In this document: positions 1-6,923 of the stretch, piece after piece
How positions within the stretch are numbered: position 1 is the first letter of the stretch
How the letters are laid out: each line of letters begins with the position of its first letter
Origin: Chrysiogenia bacterium
Lineage (GTDB): Bacteria; JAGRBM01
Reading direction: 5' to 3'
Assembly: GCA_020434085.1 (NCBI GenBank)
Contig: JAGRBM010000067.1
Location: 1 to 6,923 of the forward strand
DNA: 6,923 nt
Program-made: the position numbers and the translations under genes
The notes under the pieces: model-generated
Told to the model about the DNA's origin: nothing
Databases searched by the model: none
What the model saw: only the letters and a program-made list of their open reading frames with translations

Positions 1-3000
1 CATCAGCGCGCCGGAGGTTTCTTCGGAATACCTGACGAATCCGATCTTCCCCGACAGTGCGCCGCCCGAGTGGGCTGAGGGCGGCACCCCCGTTGCGGGC
101 AGCGGCCAGATTGTCGTGAACCGCACCGAAGGCGAGGACGGCGCCCTGGGCCTCGACATCGAAATCACCGTGCCGCCCGCCGAGTGGAGCACGGTCGATC
201 TTGGCGAGACGACCTATGACGTGGTGAACATTGCCGGTTACGCCCAGATGGGCGCGGCCGGTGAGCCGAGCCTGCCGGTGACGAGCTTCCTGGTCGACGT
301 GCCGCCCGAGATGTCCTTCCTGTGGGATCTGGTGAGCGTCACAAGCACGGTCGAGCGCAGCAAGCGCATCGTTCCCTCCGCGCCGGTAGCGCTTCCCGTG
401 GGCGATCTCAACGAGGCCCAGGACCTGCCCACCGGAACCGAAGACCCGATCGAAGATCCGGCAATCTATGACGGATTCGAAATCGTGCCGGGCCTGTGGG
501 CCGACATCGAGCCCGGCCCGTCGTTGCCGGGGGCGGAGACGCTGCGCGTCTCGGTCTACCCGGTGCAGTACGATCCCGACGCCGTGGATGCCGAGGTCGC
601 CTCGCACATGTCGCTTCATGTGGATCTCGCGCCCGATGAGCGCAGCCCCACCGATCCGAGCGAGTCCATGCAGGCCCACTGGCAGGTCGTCGCGGGTGCG
701 GCGGCGAAGCTGCTCGTTACCGAGCGCGGCATCCAGCAGGTAAGCGGCGCCGAGCTCGCCGCGGCGGGCATCGATCTGTCGGGTCCCAGCGCGAACCTCC
801 AGCTCTTCCACCGTGGCGTAGAGATTCCCATGGCCCTCTATGACGGGGGTGACGGGACGCTGGATGCATCCGACGTAATCGAATTCTATGGGGAGCCCAC
901 CAATACCGAGTTCACCCGCACGGCGGCGTACTGGGTGATCGTGGGTAGCAGCGCGGGCCTTCGCGCACAAGCTCTCAATGGCGACCCGGCCTCGGCCGCG
1001 CCGGCGCCTGCAGGCGCGGTGCATCTCTCGAAAGCGCGCACAGGCGACGAGAAGTTCTATTTCTCCACGCTCAACGCGCCGGGTGCGCCCCACTGGTTCC
1101 ACGCGCTGGCCTCGGCGCCGGGCGCTTCGTCCATGACGAGCCTGAACGTCGAGCTTACCGACCTCGTGCAGAACGAGGACGACCAGGCCGTGGTCGGCTA
1201 TGAGCTGCGCGGCTCGACGACCTATGAAGACATTCATCCCGACCAGCACGTGCGGGTCTACCTCAACGGCAACCTGATCGACGAAGTCTGGTTCGACGGG
1301 CAGGAACGCTATTCGCGCCGCCTGCCGGTGGACGTGGAGCTTCTCCAGGAAGGGACGAACACGCTCACGCTGGAAGCGGTCAACGACATCGATGCCGAGG
1401 GAACGCGCGTGACCTTCTTCGTGCGCAGCGTGGAGATCTTCTACCCGCGCGCCTTTGCGGCAGTGGGCGACGAACTGAGATTCGCACCGAAGGAAGCGGG
1501 CGCCTATACGGTCACCGGCTTTGCCGCTTCCGACGTGCGCGTCTACGACGTCGCCGACCCCGGGGAACTTGCCGTTGCCGAGAACACCGCCGTGATCGAC
1601 CAGGGCGGCAGCTACGACCTCGAAATCGGCCTTGGCGCGGCTGCCGAGCCCGCACGCCGCACGCTGCTGGCGGTGACGAATACTTCGGTCAAGCACCCGG
1701 CGGTGCACGCCTTTGCCGGGAGCACGCTGGCCGATGCGGCAAGTGGCGCCGACTACGTGATCGTGACCCATCACGACTTTGAAGAGGCCATCGCGCCGCT
1801 CGCCGCCCTGCACGAAGCGCAGGGGATGCGTGTGGCGGTGCTCGACATCGATGAAGTATACGACGTCTTCTCCTTCGGTGAAGTCGACCCCTGGGCCATC
1901 AAGGAACTCTTCAAGCGCGCCGCCTCGGGCTGGCAGCCTCCGGCGCCGCGCTTTGGCCTGCTGGTGGGCGATTCGACCTACGACGCGCTCGACCGCTTCA
2001 CCTTCACGACGCCGGGACAGCTCAAGATTCCCAGCGTGCTCTATGACAACACCCAGGTGCGGGCGAGCTCCGACAACTCGCTCGTACTGCTCGATCACGA
2101 CCTCATTCCCGACGTGGGTCTTGGACGCATTCCGGCGAAGAGCCCGGAAGAGGTCAGCGCCTACGTGACCAAGGTGCTCGCCTACGAGGCGCTGCCCTTT
2201 GGGGCGGACTTCACCCAGCGCGTCCTGCTGGTGGCCGACAATGCCACGGGCCAGCAGCGCGTGTTCGACTATCTCTTCGGCAAGTTCATCCGCGGCCCGC
2301 TGCGCGACCAAGTGCTGGCCGCGGGCCTCGAAGCGCAGGTGATCAGCACCCCCGAGCCCGCCAGCCCCGGCGGCGCGCTCGACGGGACGATTGTGACGGG
2401 CCTTCGCCAGAGCATCGCCTCGGCGCTCGATGACGGTGTGTTGCTGGCCAGTTACGCCGGCCACGGCATCAACTCGCTTTGGGCCGACGAGCAAATCTTC
2501 CGCAAGGACGACATCGCGCTCATTGACAATGCCGATACCTTCGCCGTCATCGCCGTGTTCAACTGCCTGAACGTCGTCTTCGACAATCCCTTCAGCAGCT
2601 CCATGGGCGAGGACTTCGTGCTGGGCTCGAACACCGGCGCGGTCGCCATGTGGGGGCCAACGGGCTTTGCGCTCCCGAACATCCAGCACGCGGTCGGCGA
2701 GGCCTTCTACCGCGCCGTGCTCGAAGACGGCATCGTGCGCCTGGGCGATGCCACCCGCGCGGCCTTTGCCGAGGCGGCGGGCGATCCGGGACTCGTCGAT
2801 GTGGTCTACACCTGGGTGCTGCTGGGCGATCCGGCCCTGCGCCTCAAGGTCAACCACCCGCCGGCGATCTCGATCATCGAGCCGAAGACGCGCATGGCGC
2901 GCCTTGGAATGACCTTCGATGCCTCGGGCACGCGCGATCCCAACGAGGACGCGGTGAGCTACCTGTGGGAAATCATCGACGGTCCCGAGGGCGCGAAGGT

Positions 3001-3274
3001 GACGCTCGAAGGGGCCGAGACCGCGGTGGTCAGCGTGATGGTGAGCGAGCGCGGGGTCTACACCCTGCAGCTCACGGCGACCGATTCGCTGGGCGCAAGC
3101 TCGGTGGAGACGATGACCCTGAACGTCGATCCGCTGCCCGTAGCGGACTCAGGCTGCGGGCTCTCGAACGCGAGCTCGCCCAGCCTGCTGGCCGCACTGC
3201 TGTTGCCGCTCCTGCTGCTGGGCATCCGCCGCACGCGACGTGTTCCGGTTCGGGTGAGGAAACCCCGGCGCTAG
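1..3274 (+). CDS. Secreted gingipain-like C25 cysteine peptidase with PKD-like domain and C-terminal sorting/anchor signal (5' end missing)
   Basis: This is a large extracellular cysteine protease of the gingipain/PorU family (peptidase C25). The frame is open to the left edge from base 2, so the true start and signal peptide lie outside; 1090 residues are visible, numbered here from base 2. Residues about 72-105 look like the C25 propeptide (GEPSLP then a VDVPPE segment). Residues about 269-313 match the usual domain before the catalytic core (FHRGVEIP, DASDVIEFYGE). The catalytic domain spans about 584-948. It begins ADYVIVTH, carries PDVGLGRIP near 704-712, puts the likely catalytic His821 in YAGHG and Cys855 in FNC, and closes with LLGDPALRL. 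A PKD-like beta domain follows (951-1047). The tail has GCG at 1051-1053, a Leu-rich membrane segment (1060-1075) and an Arg-rich end, resembling MYXO-CTERM/Synerg-CTERM anchors rather than a type IX secretion domain. Substrate is unknown. The family call is firm; the exact sorting type is inferred. Confidence 0.9.
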   Translation, partial: ISAPEVSSEYLTNPIFPDSAPPEWAEGGTPVAGSGQIVVNRTEGEDGALGLDIEITVPPAEWSTVDLGETTYDVVNIAGYAQMGAAGEPSLPVTSFLVDVPPEMSFLWDLVSVTSTVERSKRIVPSAPVALPVGDLNEAQDLPTGTEDPIEDPAIYDGFEIVPGLWADIEPGPSLPGAETLRVSVYPVQYDPDAVDAEVASHMSLHVDLAPDERSPTDPSESMQAHWQVVAGAAAKLLVTERGIQQVSGAELAAAGIDLSGPSANLQLFHRGVEIPMALYDGGDGTLDASDVIEFYGEPTNTEFTRTAAYWVIVGSSAGLRAQALNGDPASAAPAPAGAVHLSKARTGDEKFYFSTLNAPGAPHWFHALASAPGASSMTSLNVELTDLVQNEDDQAVVGYELRGSTTYEDIHPDQHVRVYLNGNLIDEVWFDGQERYSRRLPVDVELLQEGTNTLTLEAVNDIDAEGTRVTFFVRSVEIFYPRAFAAVGDELRFAPKEAGAYTVTGFAASDVRVYDVADPGELAVAENTAVIDQGGSYDLEIGLGAAAEPARRTLLAVTNTSVKHPAVHAFAGSTLADAASGADYVIVTHHDFEEAIAPLAALHEAQGMRVAVLDIDEVYDVFSFGEVDPWAIKELFKRAASGWQPPAPRFGLLVGDSTYDALDRFTFTTPGQLKIPSVLYDNTQVRASSDNSLVLLDHDLIPDVGLGRIPAKSPEEVSAYVTKVLAYEALPFGADFTQRVLLVADNATGQQRVFDYLFGKFIRGPLRDQVLAAGLEAQVISTPEPASPGGALDGTIVTGLRQSIASALDDGVLLASYAGHGINSLWADEQIFRKDDIALIDNADTFAVIAVFNCLNVVFDNPFSSSMGEDFVLGSNTGAVAMWGPTGFALPNIQHAVGEAFYRAVLEDGIVRLGDATRAAFAEAAGDPGLVDVVYTWVLLGDPALRLKVNHPPAISIIEPKTRMARLGMTFDASGTRDPNEDAVSYLWEIIDGPEGAKVTLEGAETAVVSVMVSERGVYTLQLTATDSLGASSVETMTLNVDPLPVADSGCGLSNASSPSLLAALLLPLLLLGIRRTRRVPVRVRKPRR

Positions 3275-3286
3275 TCTTTCAACCTC

Positions 3287-3326
3287 AACGAAAAAGGGCG
3301 AGCCGACTGGCTCGCCCTTTTTCGTT
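3287..3326. terminator. Bidirectional rho-independent terminator between convergent genes
   Basis: A perfect inverted repeat has arms at 3287-3304 and 3309-3326 (18 bp) around the loop GACT. The stem core is GGGCGAGCC/GGCTCGCCC, flanked by A5 on the left and T5 on the right, so either strand gives a GC-rich hairpin followed by a U tract. It lies in the 67-bp gap between the stop of the C25 protease (+) and the stop of the alcohol dehydrogenase (-), exactly where a shared terminator is expected. Confidence 0.93.
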
Positions 3327-3341
3327 TCAGAAACTTGAAGC

Positions 3342-4451
<1,110 letters not shown>

Positions 4452-4458
4452 GGTGGGT

Positions 4459-4464
4459 CTCCTT
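4459..4464 (-). promoter_or_regulatory. Ribosome binding site of the class III alcohol dehydrogenase
   Basis: Read on the minus strand this is AAGGAG, a near-consensus Shine-Dalgarno box ending 7 nt before the ATG at 4451. It fixes the start and makes the alternative frames here unlikely. Confidence 0.75.
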
Positions 4465-4475
4465 CTCGACGGGGA

Positions 4476-4504
4476 AGGGTAGAGGCCTCAGGAAGAGCTG
4501 CCAA
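4476..4504 (-). promoter_or_regulatory. Possible sigma70-type promoter of the dehydrogenase gene
   Basis: On the minus strand, TTGGCA (4499-4504) resembles a -35 box with one mismatch. A 17-nt spacer follows, then TACCCT (4476-4481), a weak -10 match of 3/6. Transcription would begin near 4469, leaving a short leader of about 18 nt that includes the Shine-Dalgarno box. The position fits, because the gene upstream ends at 4534 with a terminator-like hairpin. The -10 is poor, so this is a candidate only. Confidence 0.28.
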
Positions 4505-4512
4505 GCCAAATG

Positions 4513-4535
4513 AAAAGAAGCGGGCTCGCTTTTTT
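4513..4535. terminator. Weak terminator-like hairpin after the nuclease-like gene
   Basis: A short stem AAGCG (4518-4522) / CGCTT (4527-4531) encloses the loop GGCT. It is preceded by an A-rich stretch (4513-4519) and followed by six T residues (4530-4535). On the minus strand the hairpin sits immediately at the stop codon of the 4534-5310 gene and is followed by CTTTTCATTT, so it could end that transcript before the dehydrogenase promoter. The 5-bp stem is short, so efficiency is doubtful. Confidence 0.42.
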
Positions 4536-5310
4536 AGTCCGGTTCAGCCTCATTCTCTGCTCCGGCTTGGAAGCTGGTGACTGTTTCAAGCGCCCAGTCG
4601 GTGTAATGACCCTTGCCATTGTCGATTCGCGTTGGCTTACGGAGGGGGAAGTCGATACTCATCTGGATGAAGGGGATTCCTGTCCTCTCCGTATTTGATG
4701 CCCAGTCTGGCCAGTGGATTTTTTCTTCAAAATGGCCTTCATATTTTTCGAAACTTGCTATTTTGGACTTGGGATTCGGCCCAACAAGAACAAAATGTAG
4801 TTCAAGGTGCATCTTGCTTCGATTGAAAATTGCCTTGAGGCGTTCAATTTTTGAGACGATTTGCTTCCGGGTCCAGCCGGTATCTCCCTTGGCTTCGCAA
4901 AAAATGAGATGGACGAGCTCTCCATCTTTTGGATCGCGATAGGCAATGAGCAGGTCCACATCTTCTTGGTTGCCACTGATCTGTCGCACACCTTTTCGTT
5001 GGTTAGTGTCTGATATCCAGTAATCTTTGCCCGCGTCGATCAGTTGGCGGTTGGGGAAGGTGGTGTCCTCTCTGGTCGCTCTGCGCTTTCCCAATGCTGC
5101 GCAGGCGGCAAGCCAATCGAGGTGATAGTCCATGGCGATGAAATCCACGCCGTCGGGGATCTCCAGACCATCGAGTGTGACCTTGAGCTTTTTCCGGAAT
5201 TCGTCACCCAGCGTAAATGGACCGCCCATAACGAAGCGGAGCAGATGATAGCGTTCTTTGCGGTTGAAGATCTTGAGGTTCTCAATAAACGGATTGCTGA
5301 TGTCGGACAT
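4534..5310 (-). CDS. Uncharacterised protein with a PD-(D/E)XK nuclease-like motif
   Basis: I do not recognise a named family. The product is 258 residues from the ATG at 5310. That ATG is preceded on the minus strand by an AAGGGGG box 8 nt away, so it is preferred over a TTG 21 nt further upstream. There is no signal peptide or membrane segment, so it is probably cytoplasmic. The N-terminal half looks like a conserved helical module (FNRKERYHLLRF, then DYHLDWLAACAAL at about 62-74). The middle shows a classic PD-(D/E)XK layout: QEDVDLLIAY supplies an Asp at about residue 119, a second strand HLIFCEAKG supplies Glu139 and Lys141, and a helix with KQIVSKIERL follows. This is typical of restriction-like metal-dependent nucleases. 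No methyltransferase, toxin partner or repair gene is adjacent. G+C is about 50%, falling to about 40% over 4741-4860, against roughly 65% or more in flanking genes, which suggests acquisition by transfer. The frame is intact. The fold call is moderate; the biological role is unknown. Confidence 0.72.
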   Translation of the reverse strand: MSDISNPFIENLKIFNRKERYHLLRFVMGGPFTLGDEFRKKLKVTLDGLEIPDGVDFIAMDYHLDWLAACAALGKRRATREDTTFPNRQLIDAGKDYWISDTNQRKGVRQISGNQEDVDLLIAYRDPKDGELVHLIFCEAKGDTGWTRKQIVSKIERLKAIFNRSKMHLELHFVLVGPNPKSKIASFEKYEGHFEEKIHWPDWASNTERTGIPFIQMSIDFPLRKPTRIDNGKGHYTDWALETVTSFQAGAENEAEPD

Positions 5311-5318
5311 AATCGGTT

Positions 5319-5325
5319 CCCCCTT
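5319..5325 (-). promoter_or_regulatory. Ribosome binding site choosing the ATG start of the nuclease-like gene
   Basis: The minus strand reads AAGGGGG here, 8 nt before the ATG at 5310. It is a purine-rich Shine-Dalgarno-like box and lies too close to the TTG at 5331 to serve it, so it favours the shorter 258-residue product. No convincing -35/-10 pair was found between this site and the sdhB terminator. Confidence 0.5.
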
Positions 5326-5405
5326 GACCAAAGGTTACCGCGATCGACCGCAAGGTGGGAGCGGAGGGCGCATTTAGGAAAGATCGGACAAGTCGGCGCA
5401 AACAA

Positions 5406-5434
5406 AAAGGGCGGACCCAACGGGTCCGCCCTTT
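5406..5434 (-). terminator. Rho-independent terminator of the sdh operon
   Basis: A perfect 13-bp inverted repeat has arms at 5406-5418 and 5422-5434 around a 3-nt loop. The minus-strand transcript forms AAAGGGCGGACCC/GGGTCCGCCCTTT followed by TTGTTTG, a good U tract. It begins 20 nt after the sdhB stop codon and separates the sdh operon from the nuclease-like gene downstream on the same strand. Confidence 0.9.
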
Positions 5435-5453
5435 GGGGTTTCAGGTGCAGCGA

Positions 5454-6923
<1,470 letters not shown>

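Noticed and set aside
116-118. GTG as the start of the C25 protease
   Set aside because: The frame stays open with sensible codons to the left edge, no Shine-Dalgarno box precedes it, and a secreted protease needs a signal peptide that is not found after it. The true start is outside the window.
5311-5331. TTG at 5331 as the start of the nuclease-like gene
   Set aside because: The Shine-Dalgarno-like AAGGGGG lies between this codon and the ATG at 5310, so it can serve only the ATG.
5326-5404. A promoter for the nuclease-like gene
   Set aside because: Candidate boxes such as TAAATG or TAACCT on the minus strand lack a -35 partner at a suitable spacing, so no site is called.

Overview
The window is a stretch of high-GC bacterial chromosome, about two thirds G+C by eye. 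It carries four densely packed genes on two strands and one lower-GC gene. The content suggests a Gram-negative, aerobically respiring bacterium of deltaproteobacterial or myxobacterial character. Three things point that way: a gingipain-type (C25) protease ending in a Cys-containing C-terminal anchor like MYXO-CTERM/Synerg-CTERM signals, a glutathione-dependent formaldehyde dehydrogenase, and an sdhA-sdhB pair of the Bacillus/Bacteroidetes/deltaproteobacterial kind. The taxonomic assignment is inference, not something the sequence proves.

Layout. Positions 1-3274 (+) hold most of a very large secreted C25 cysteine protease whose start lies off the left edge. Positions 3275-3341 separate it from a convergent gene and contain a perfect 18-bp inverted repeat with a 4-nt loop, flanked by A and T tracts, which should terminate transcription from both sides. 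Positions 3342-4451 (-) encode a full-length class III alcohol dehydrogenase / S-(hydroxymethyl)glutathione dehydrogenase with all its zinc ligands. Positions 4534-5310 (-) encode a stand-alone protein of about 258 residues with a PD-(D/E)XK nuclease-like signature. Its DNA is only about 50% G+C, so it looks like a recently acquired islet. Positions 5454-6197 (-) are sdhB and 6194-6923 (-) is the 3' part of sdhA. The two overlap by 4 nt and end at a strong terminator (5406-5434).

How the genes relate. sdhA and sdhB are one operon (sdhC is expected off the right edge) and form the soluble catalytic part of succinate dehydrogenase/fumarate reductase. The nuclease-like gene, the dehydrogenase and the protease look like independent transcription units, since terminators or terminator-like hairpins separate them. 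No tRNA, rRNA, CRISPR array, IS element or phage gene was seen. The two items most worth a second look are the nuclease-like islet and the C25 protease with a non-T9SS C-terminal anchor.
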